A DNA stretch of 64,000 nt from Bifidobacterium aquikefiri (GTDB lineage: Bacteria; Actinomycetota; Actinomycetes; Actinomycetales; Bifidobacteriaceae): contig NZ_MWXA01000004.1 of assembly GCF_002259795.1 (NCBI RefSeq), positions 1 through 64,000 of the forward strand. The letters are read 5' to 3'. The translations under genes were made by a program, and so were the position numbers. Positions 52,143 through 59,623 of the stretch are shown here, piece by piece (the first letter of the stretch is position 1; each line of letters begins with the position of its first letter). A model generated the notes under the pieces. That model ran no database searches. It was not told where the DNA came from and saw only the letters and a list, made by a program, of their open reading frames with translations.

Positions 52143-54755
52143 TCAGAGCTGAGAATTGTAGGTCTGAACCTTCAATACGCGACGAGAATCGTCGAGGTTC
52201 TTGATGATCATGCCACGAAGGGCACGATCGGCATCCTTGTTTTCATTGAGCCAGCGCTCTGCGAATTCAACAAGCTGGTGCGCATCGGCAAATCGAGGAT
52301 ACAGGCTCTGCCCACTCAATGGGCAAATCAGTGTCTCCGCAATGTGGAATGACTTATCTCTCCAGATGGAATTGACGGTGCCGAAGAAACTCTCGACATA
52401 GTCTTTATACAGCTGCGAATCCGTATTCTGCGAGAAGCTCATCGCAATGGCTTCGATCTGGGAATTCGTCAGATCATTGTCATCCAAGGCTTCGGTCCAC
52501 GCCCACTTCTTCGCTTGAGCAGTCGGGCGTGCCGCCTTGGCACCATATGCCTTTTCACGATTCTCAGTGGTTTCGCGCCTGCCGAGTTCTGCATCGATTG
52601 CCGTATCACTGATCAGGTTGTTGGCAGCGAGTGCATGGATGATGAGCCAACGCAGGCTGTTGTCGATGACCAGGCCATCAAGTGTGAGTTCGCCGCTCAG
52701 CAGACCTTGGGCATTGTCTTCGAAGTCATCGTCAACACCATAGCCAAGGTATGCCTGGAGCAACTGGAATTGTTCGTCGGAACCGGCTTCTGCCGCAAGC
52801 ACGAGCCTCCACAGACTCTGGGCAACGAGTTTCATGATGGCTGCCCTGCGGGTTGGTGCAACATAGTAATGGACGGCGCCCGAAATCTGAGACAGAGCGT
52901 ATCGGAATGTGGTCGACTGCTTTTCTGTGGAAATAGCCTTCAACGACAGGGCTGCGAAATGCTCTGCCGGGAATTCAGCGTCCCTCGTCATATCCCAGAG
53001 TGAGAGCCATATGACCGCTCGAGCCAGTGGATCTTCAAAGGCATAGAGATTCCCCGCGGCAAAGTCCAATGATTCCTTGTCAAAGCGCAGTTTCGTATAA
53101 GTGAGATCATCATCGTTCACCAGAATGAACTGTGGACGCTTCAGACCGATGATGTCACTGATCTCGGTGCTTTCACCATCGATATCGAGCTCGAATCGAT
53201 CGGTGCGAATGATCTTGCCGCTCTTGTCAGCGTTATAGAATCCCACGCCAATGCGATGCGGACGCAATACCGGAAACTCTGCAGGTGCCGTCTGCACAAG
53301 CTTCGCCTTGATAATCCTATCGTCAGCATCAGTGTCGATTGCCGCAGTGATCGTATTGATGCCTGACTGCTCAAGCCACAGCTTCGACCAGGAATCAAGA
53401 TCGCGACCGGAAGCCTGAGAAAGTTCGGCAAGCAGGTCGTTGAGTGTGGCATTGCCATAGGCATGCTTGGTCAGATAGCTGTGGATTCCTTCGAAGAACT
53501 TCTTGCGGCCGACATAAGCGACGAGCTGCTTCAACACTGAGGCACCCTTGGCATAGGTGATGCCATCGAAGTTGACGTAGGTGTCGTTCAGATCATGGAT
53601 CGGTGCCACGATGGGATGCGTGGTTGGCTTCTGATCCTCGGCCAGAGCCCAGCTTTTCTCGCCGGAACAGAAGGTTGCCCAGTCATCAGTGTGCTCGGTC
53701 GCCTCGGATGTGGCAAGCGTAGACATGAATTCTGCGAATGATTCGTTCAGCCATAGATCATTCCACCACTTCATCGTCACCAGATCGCCGAACCACATGT
53801 GTGCAAGCTCGTGAAGCACGGTTTCGACGCGACGGTTGATGACGGCGCCACTCACCTTGGATTCGAAGATGTAGGAATCGCGCAAGGTCACGAGGGCGAT
53901 GTTCTCCATGGCTCCCGCGTTGTATTCAGGAACGAAAACCTGATCATACTTGGCATAAGGATAGGGCACGCCCCATGTCTTGGCATAGAAGGCAAACCCC
54001 CGCTTGGTCACGTCGAACAGCGACTCGGCATCCTTGTCAAAGGCATCCTTCAAGGATTGGCGGCAATAGAGTCCCATGGGAACCGTGCGGCCATCCTCGT
54101 TGGCATATTCAGAGGTCCACTGGGCGTACGGCCCGGCAACGAAGGCGGTCAGATAAGAGCTCATCGTGGGCGTCTGCTCAAAGATCCATCGCTTGATGCC
54201 CTCTGCAGCTGCATCGCCAAGCGTTCCCTCGGCTGTCTTGCCGGCCAGATTCTCGACTGAGCCAGCAGGAGAATTCGAAAGAACCGTCCATGATTCTGGA
54301 GCAACCACCGTGAAGTCGAATGTGGCCTTTACATCAGGCTGATCGAAGACTGCATATACGCGGCGAGCATCGGGAACCTCAAACTGGCTATAGAGATAGA
54401 TCCTGCCATCAGCTGGATCGACGCTGCGGTGCAGACCTTCGCCTGTGCGCGAATAGTCGCACGTGGCGATCACATCGACCTGATTGTGCTCTTGAAGATT
54501 CTCAAGAGCGATTCTGTCGTCCTTGAAGGCGACTGCGGGATCCAACTGCTCTCCGTTAAGCACGATGCTGTCGATCTGTGGCGCAATCAAATCAAGAAAA
54601 GTGCTGCTTCCCGGTTGTGCGTCGAAGGTAAGCGTCGTGGCCGACGTGAAGGTCTTTGATCCTTGCGTCACATCAAGCGACACCACATATGCTGGATGTG
54701 AAATTATCCCCTGCCGTTCCTCAGCCTCGATCTGTGTCAGATTCGATCCTGGCAT
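52143..54755 (-). CDS. pepN: Aminopeptidase N (M1 family)
   Basis: A zinc aminopeptidase of 870 residues that releases N-terminal amino acids from cytoplasmic peptides. The exopeptidase motif is GAMENIALVTLRD. The zinc site is HELAHMWFGDLVTMKWW, with HELAH at 315-319 and the third ligand in LWLNESFAEFM. The long ERAP-like C-terminal helical domain is complete. The ATG at 54755 follows AAGGAG; the frame extends to 54827 without support. The length matches actinobacterial PepN. Confidence 0.95.
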   Translation of the reverse strand: MPGSNLTQIEAEERQGIISHPAYVVSLDVTQGSKTFTSATTLTFDAQPGSSTFLDLIAPQIDSIVLNGEQLDPAVAFKDDRIALENLQEHNQVDVIATCDYSRTGEGLHRSVDPADGRIYLYSQFEVPDARRVYAVFDQPDVKATFDFTVVAPESWTVLSNSPAGSVENLAGKTAEGTLGDAAAEGIKRWIFEQTPTMSSYLTAFVAGPYAQWTSEYANEDGRTVPMGLYCRQSLKDAFDKDAESLFDVTKRGFAFYAKTWGVPYPYAKYDQVFVPEYNAGAMENIALVTLRDSYIFESKVSGAVINRRVETVLHELAHMWFGDLVTMKWWNDLWLNESFAEFMSTLATSEATEHTDDWATFCSGEKSWALAEDQKPTTHPIVAPIHDLNDTYVNFDGITYAKGASVLKQLVAYVGRKKFFEGIHSYLTKHAYGNATLNDLLAELSQASGRDLDSWSKLWLEQSGINTITAAIDTDADDRIIKAKLVQTAPAEFPVLRPHRIGVGFYNADKSGKIIRTDRFELDIDGESTEISDIIGLKRPQFILVNDDDLTYTKLRFDKESLDFAAGNLYAFEDPLARAVIWLSLWDMTRDAEFPAEHFAALSLKAISTEKQSTTFRYALSQISGAVHYYVAPTRRAAIMKLVAQSLWRLVLAAEAGSDEQFQLLQAYLGYGVDDDFEDNAQGLLSGELTLDGLVIDNSLRWLIIHALAANNLISDTAIDAELGRRETTENREKAYGAKAARPTAQAKKWAWTEALDDNDLTNSQIEAIAMSFSQNTDSQLYKDYVESFFGTVNSIWRDKSFHIAETLICPLSGQSLYPRFADAHQLVEFAERWLNENKDADRALRGMIIKNLDDSRRVLKVQTYNSQL

Positions 54756-54900
54756 TCCCCACTCCTTAACTATCATCACACGATGATGAATGTGTTGGCT
54801 TTGCAACTCATACGAACATATGGACAACTATGTGCCGGTTCCTGGCACGCCGTGTGCCAAAGCATGTCCGATCTCAATCCAACCTTACTCTCAGGCATGC

Positions 54901-54953
54901 TTGTGGCCCCGAAACATTCGACACCTCTCGTGTCTCCCGCTTCGGGGCCACAA
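54901..54953 (-). terminator. Hairpin between RNase J and pepN genes
   Basis: TTGTGGCCCCGAA and TTCGGGGCCACAA are perfect 13-bp arms; inside, GACACCTCTCGTGTC can fold as a second stem. It lies 68 bp after the RNase J stop and upstream of the pepN start. Confidence 0.75.
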
Positions 54954-55020
54954 AGCCAGATATGCGGCTCATCCAGTCACGAAGTTCACCGTGCCATCTG
55001 AACCGATATATGCTGTTCGC

Positions 55021-56859
55021 TTACTTCTCGACGTCCTGCGCTATGTCGGCAACGACTGGCACGATCATCGGGCTGCGGTGCAGCTTGCGCGCTATCCAAC
55101 CCCCCAGGGTTCTGCGCATGATCTGCTGCAGCTGGTGCGTGTTGTGCGTACCCTGCATCATCGCATCCTGGAGTTGTTCAACGATCTGTTCACGAATGCG
55201 TACGAACTCGCTCTCATCCTCGGCAACCGCATTGAGGAAGATCTTCGGTCCGCTGATCACATCATTGGATTGCGTATCCACAACAACGAAGGATGATACG
55301 AAACCTTCGGACCCGAGGATTCTGCGCTTTTCAAGCTCTTCATCGGTAAGCTCGCCGACCGAATCTCCATCGACATAGACATAGCCGCAGGGAACGCTGC
55401 CAACGACTGCTGCCTGACCATGATAGAGATCAACGACATCGCCATCTTCTGCAAGCACCACGTTCTTCGGATCGACACCGGTCTTGACTGCAATCAGACC
55501 GTTGGCTACCAAGTGGCGGTTTTCACCATGGATGGGCATGGCGCAGCGAGGCTGAACAATGTTGTAGAAATACAGCAGCTCGCCCTCGTCGGCGTGACCG
55601 GAAACGTGGATCGCCGCGTTGTCCTTGTTGATGACTCGTGCTCCAAGGCGTGTGAGCTTGTTGATGACCTTGTACACGCCATGCTCATTGCCTGGAATGA
55701 GTGAGCTGGCAAGAATCACGGTATCGAATTCGTTGATCGTGATGTCTCTATGCGTTCCGTCGGCAATGCGGCCGAGCGCAGCCATTGGCTCACCCTGCGA
55801 ACCCGTGACCATATAGACGATCTTGTTATCTTGAATGTCATGAGCCTGTTTCAGGTCCACAACCGTGTCCTCTGGCAGATGCAGATATCCCAGATCCGAG
55901 GCGATTGCCATGTTGCGTACCATCGAACGACCTGCGAATACAACCTTGCGGCCAAACTTATGCGCGGCATCGACGACCTGCTGCACGCGATGCACATGGC
56001 TCGAGAAGCTGGCAACGATGATCTTACGGTTTGCCTCAGCAAAAGCCTTGTCCAGAGCCGGTCCGATTGAGGTCTCCGGCTTGACGAAGCCCGGAACCTC
56101 GGCGTTTGTGGAATCGACCATCAACAGATCGACACCTTGTTCGCCCAGACGACCGAATTCGCGCAAGTCGGTAATCTTATGGTCCAAAGGCAGTTGGTCG
56201 AGCTTCATGTCGCCGGTATCGATGATGTGACCAGCAGGGGTCTTGACCGAAACACCGAGCGCATCTGGAATCGAGTGGGTGACGGTGATGAATTCAAGGT
56301 TGAAAGGACCGACCTTGAGTTTGTCGCGGCCTTCGACCTCAACCTTGGTCGGCTCAAGATGATGCTCCTTGCACTTCGCATCGACGAATGCGAGCGTGAG
56401 CTTCGATCCGATCAGCGGGATATCTGGGCGCAGTTTCAAGAGATACGGAACCGCCCCGATATGGTCCTCATGACCGTGCGTGAGCACGAGTGCTTCGATG
56501 TCGTCAAGACGAGTGCGAATATAGTTGAAGTCAGGAAGAATCAAATCGACCCCAGGCTGCTCCTCTTCTGGGAAGAGAACACCACAGTCTATGAGCAAAA
56601 GTCGACCGTTATATTCGATGACGTTCATATTGCGTCCGATTTCGCCCAAACCGCCAAGAGCCACGATTCGCATCGAACCCTTGTGATATTTCGGCGGTGC
56701 GACGAGGATTTTATCCGGCTGCGCAGTCGAAGTTGTCAACTTGCGTGAATTGTTTCCCCTGGAACCGGAATAGTTGCCACGACGCTTGCTATTTCTGTTC
56801 TGCGACCGGTTAGCTGTATTTCTTTTTCGTGTCGTACTTTTATGTTGTTCTTGTGTCAT
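55021..56859 (-). CDS. rnj: Ribonuclease J
   Basis: Metallo-beta-lactamase/beta-CASP RNase of 612 residues, acting in mRNA decay and rRNA maturation as 5'-3' exonuclease and endonuclease. A basic, Arg/Asn-rich tail of about 60 residues (QNRNSKRRGNYSGSRGNN) precedes the core, as in other actinobacteria. MRIVALGGLGEIGRNMNVIE starts the core. The metal motif HGHEDH is at 128-133, and IIDTGDMKLDQLP and ASFSSHVHRVQQ follow. HVSGHADEGEL and the C-terminal domain complete it. I take the ATG at 56859; a TTG at 56907 would place a hairpin inside the coding region. Confidence 0.94.
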   Translation of the reverse strand: MTQEQHKSTTRKRNTANRSQNRNSKRRGNYSGSRGNNSRKLTTSTAQPDKILVAPPKYHKGSMRIVALGGLGEIGRNMNVIEYNGRLLLIDCGVLFPEEEQPGVDLILPDFNYIRTRLDDIEALVLTHGHEDHIGAVPYLLKLRPDIPLIGSKLTLAFVDAKCKEHHLEPTKVEVEGRDKLKVGPFNLEFITVTHSIPDALGVSVKTPAGHIIDTGDMKLDQLPLDHKITDLREFGRLGEQGVDLLMVDSTNAEVPGFVKPETSIGPALDKAFAEANRKIIVASFSSHVHRVQQVVDAAHKFGRKVVFAGRSMVRNMAIASDLGYLHLPEDTVVDLKQAHDIQDNKIVYMVTGSQGEPMAALGRIADGTHRDITINEFDTVILASSLIPGNEHGVYKVINKLTRLGARVINKDNAAIHVSGHADEGELLYFYNIVQPRCAMPIHGENRHLVANGLIAVKTGVDPKNVVLAEDGDVVDLYHGQAAVVGSVPCGYVYVDGDSVGELTDEELEKRRILGSEGFVSSFVVVDTQSNDVISGPKIFLNAVAEDESEFVRIREQIVEQLQDAMMQGTHNTHQLQQIMRRTLGGWIARKLHRSPMIVPVVADIAQDVEK

Positions 56860-56884
56860 TTCCACTTGATTTTCTTTATTCAGT

Positions 56885-56905
56885 GCCTTCGCCTGATACG
56901 AAGGC
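56885..56905. terminator. Small hairpin between dapA and RNase J genes
   Basis: GCCTTCG and CGAAGGC with a 7-nt loop, 25 bp after the dapA stop and 26 bp before the chosen RNase J start. It is weak and may only tune read-through. Confidence 0.45.
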
Positions 56906-56929
56906 AACGCTCATCGTGTGATGTGCGAA

Positions 56930-57835
56930 TCACAGCAAGCCCGCTCGGCGCATACCCTCTTCCGCCTTGTCAAGTTCGCGTGCACTCGGACCTACGTTAG
57001 GTTCGCGCATCGTTGTTCCGGGAATGTATCCCTTGATTTTCAGTGCTGCCTTGGCCATGACGGCCTGGAACCCATCTCCATTGAGAGCGGTGATCACAGG
57101 CTCGATCTGAGCCGCCAATTCCTGCGCTTTACGAATGTCCCCAGAATCGAAAGCATCGGCCAACTGTCTCATCGGCTTTGCAGCAACGTGGGCAGCCACT
57201 GAGATTACACCTACGGCACCCATGGCGAGGAAAGGCAGATAGAGCGAATCATCGCCTGAATACCAGACCAGATTCGTCAATCTGCGCTTGACAAGAGCCT
57301 CGGCAATATTGCCCGTTGCATCTTTTACGGCTGCAATGTGTTCGAATTCCGCAAGGCGCTGATACGTGCTTGTTGTGACATGCAGTCCGGTGCGTCCGGG
57401 TACATCGTAAACAATGATTGGCTTTTCGGCTACTTCGTTCACCGCCTTGTAATGAGCCACGATTCCGCTCTGCGAGGGACGAGAATAATAAGGCATCACA
57501 ATAAGCAAGCCATCCGCTCCGGCATCCTGAGTCATCTCGGCCATGCGCACTGTGTGAGCCGTATCGTTCGAGCCTGCACCCGAGATAACGGGTACGTCAA
57601 CGGCCTGCTTGACAACCTGAACGAGCTTGACCTTCTCTTCAAGGTGGGTTACCGGTGACTCTCCGGTGGTTCCATTCACCAGCAATCCATCCGCTCCATC
57701 GGAAACGAGATGCTGAGCCAAGGCGGCTGCAGCGTCGTAATCTATCGCACCGTCTGACTTCATAGGGGTGACCATTGCAGGTATGACACGGCCAAATGGG
57801 GCCGAATCAAGAAGATTAGCGTTCGGAGTGCTCAT
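56930..57835 (-). CDS. dapA: 4-hydroxy-tetrahydrodipicolinate synthase
   Basis: Condenses pyruvate with aspartate semialdehyde, the first step of the lysine/diaminopimelate branch. The barrel motifs LLVNGTTGESP (pyruvate site), PIIVYDVPGRTGLHV (catalytic Tyr) and HIAAVKDATGN (Schiff-base Lys, about residue 171) are in place. The length of 301 residues is typical. The ATG at 57835 is chosen because MSTPNANLL resembles family starts; GTG 57844 is possible. dapB lies directly upstream on the same strand with one hairpin element between. Confidence 0.95.
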   Translation of the reverse strand: MSTPNANLLDSAPFGRVIPAMVTPMKSDGAIDYDAAAALAQHLVSDGADGLLVNGTTGESPVTHLEEKVKLVQVVKQAVDVPVISGAGSNDTAHTVRMAEMTQDAGADGLLIVMPYYSRPSQSGIVAHYKAVNEVAEKPIIVYDVPGRTGLHVTTSTYQRLAEFEHIAAVKDATGNIAEALVKRRLTNLVWYSGDDSLYLPFLAMGAVGVISVAAHVAAKPMRQLADAFDSGDIRKAQELAAQIEPVITALNGDGFQAVMAKAALKIKGYIPGTTMREPNVGPSARELDKAEEGMRRAGLL

Positions 57836-57887
57836 AAAAACCAAGGTACTGCGCGGCTGAGACTGGAATTGAGCGAGGAAACACCTT

Positions 57888-57984
57888 CATTGTGAACTTG
57901 GCGAAGTAGATCAGCTCAAAAACAGTGCATTTCTGAGACAATCGAGCCAAAAATCGGAAATTATACTTCGACAAGTTCACAATG
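57888..57984. repeat. Hairpin element, CATTGTGAACTT family, copy 2
   Basis: CATTGTGAACTTGGCGAAGT at the left pairs with its near-complement ACTTCGACAAGTTCACAATG at the right, with one mismatch over 21 bp. It begins 21 bp after the dapB stop. Only the termini match the copy at 52020; the centres differ. Confidence 0.8.
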
Positions 57985-58004
57985 AATGGGAAAGGTGCAG
58001 ATTG

Positions 58005-58751
58005 TTAGAGATTAAGGAAGGAATCGAGGCCAACGGTGAGGCCAGGATGCGATTGTGTGGCCATATTTCGAATTGCAAGAAGCACACCAGGCATGAATGA
58101 ACCACGGTCGAAGCTATCTGCGCGAATGGTGAGCTGCTCTCCAGCGTTGCCAAGCAAGACCTCTTCGTGCGCATTGAGCCCACGCAGTCTGACTGCATGA
58201 ACATGGATGCCATCAATGACTTCGCCACGAGCCGAAGTATCGTTCTGTGTCCCGTCTGGGATACCGCGCAGATTTGCTGCACGGCGTGCATCTGCAATCG
58301 TATGCGCGGTGTGTATTGCGGTGCCGGACGGTGCATCGACCTTGTCGGGGTGATGCAGCTCGATGACTTCTGCCGATTCAAAGTATCTGGCTGCCACGCC
58401 TGCGAAGTAATCGGCAAGAACTGCTGAAATCGCAAAGTTTGGAGCAATAAACACGCCGACTTCCGGGTGATCCGCGAGTGCAGTGCGAATCTTTTCGTAT
58501 TTCTCTTCCGTCCAGCCGGTGGTGCCGACAACAACGCTGATGTCGCGCTTTACCAGTTCAAGAACATTGTTCAGCGTCACCGATGGAATGGTGAAGTCGA
58601 CGGCAATATCGGTGTTCTGAGAGTTGACGATATCGAAGGAATCTCCAGCATCGAGCTGTTGTGCGATGACCATGTCATCCGCGGAGTCGACGGCACCGAC
58701 CACGGTGCGACCCATACGGCCATGCGCTCCAATAACAGAAACCTTGATCAT
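58005..58751 (-). CDS. dapB: 4-hydroxy-tetrahydrodipicolinate reductase
   Basis: Reduces the DapA product with NAD(P)H. The N-terminal nucleotide fold VSVIGAHGRMGRTVV, VDFTIPSVTLN and VVGTTGWTEEKYEKI are present. The catalytic segment is VIELHHPDKVDAPSGTA, with the conserved His-His and Lys, and NFAISAVLADYF marks the substrate domain. At 248 residues it is standard. The ATG at 58751 is preceded by GAAAGGTTG. The gene heads the dapB-dapA pair. Confidence 0.95.
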   Translation of the reverse strand: MIKVSVIGAHGRMGRTVVGAVDSADDMVIAQQLDAGDSFDIVNSQNTDIAVDFTIPSVTLNNVLELVKRDISVVVGTTGWTEEKYEKIRTALADHPEVGVFIAPNFAISAVLADYFAGVAARYFESAEVIELHHPDKVDAPSGTAIHTAHTIADARRAANLRGIPDGTQNDTSARGEVIDGIHVHAVRLRGLNAHEEVLLGNAGEQLTIRADSFDRGSFMPGVLLAIRNMATQSHPGLTVGLDSFLNL

Positions 58752-59270
58752 CAGCCTGCAACCTTTCGTTCATTGGGAACATTGTTACGGAAGAATCTTG
58801 CCGAGGCTCATCGCCTGGATCACCTACCCAGGGCATCGCCTCGGTCAACACCCATGTCATCGACAAGGATATGGTAACCGGCGTTATGTACTACAAGCGA
58901 CTTTGCGATCACTGCACTCACCTTTGTCTTTGTCCTTGCTTTTTATGTACTCTCACCCGGGATTTCGAGTTTTGTCGCCTCAAATGATGAAATCGCCTCA
59001 GCATGGTCCTTTTGCTCTGGTTTTTTCAACGATTTCGGGCATGTATATGAGAAAAAAGGACTCTTCAGATTTTGGTGTGTGAGGGCTGTGCGGTTGTGAA
59101 TCACCCAACCCTCCATCACCCTTGGGTGATGGCGCAGCCAGACTACCTCGAGCGCGCCCTTTCTGTAACCATAAGTGTGCCCTTTTCCTCATCATTCCGA
59201 GAGCTCCCCCTCTTCCCGTCAACCCGAGAACTCCCCTTCTTTCCGTCATCCCGAGCGCCCCCCCTTCCCC
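58752..59270. other. Intergenic region with a solitary element end
   Basis: No gene is supported. At 58965-58980 TTCGAGTTTTGTCGCC matches one end of the GAGTTTTGTTGCC hairpin family, but no complementary end follows before the palindromic repeat. From about 59200 the DNA becomes C-rich, with repeated CCGTCATCCCGAG-like pieces leading into that repeat. Confidence 0.5.
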
Positions 59271-59370
59271 GTCATTCCGAGCGGAGCGTAGCGGAGTCGA
59301 GGGATCTCATCCCACTGGAATCCAACAGCGGAGATCCCTCGACTGCGGCTTCGCCTCCGCTCGGGATGAC
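59271..59370. repeat. Dispersed palindromic element, copy 4
   Basis: GTCATTCCGAGCGGAGCGTA and GGAGTCGAGGGATCTC are matched by the inverted GAGATCCCTCGACTGCGGCT and CCGCTCGGGATGAC, with a variable centre. Left-flank sequence (59200-59270) contains several partial copies of the arm end. Confidence 0.85.
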
Positions 59371-59468
59371 AAAAAGGGGTCGCGTGGGATGATGGAATGG
59401 AGAACTCCGCATGACAGTGACAGCCAACGGTCAAGAACAGTCGGAACCACGCACATCAAACCATGAAG

Positions 59469-59587
59469 AGCGAGTTTTGTTGCCTTTTTGAGTATCAACT
59501 TGAATTTCCCCCCAATTTCTGCGAAATATTCCTAGATCTTTAGGGGATGTTGAGCCTGGATACTGGTAAAAGGCAACAAAACTCGCT
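59469..59587. repeat. Long hairpin element, GAGTTTTGTKGCC family, copy 3
   Basis: AGCGAGTTTTGTTGCCTTTT and its exact complement bound the element; GAGTATC and GATACT extend the stem. It begins 36 bp after the stop of the helicase-nuclease gene. Confidence 0.82.
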
Positions 59588-59623
59588 TACTCGGACTTTG
59601 GGACCGTATTTTCGCACAAGAAA

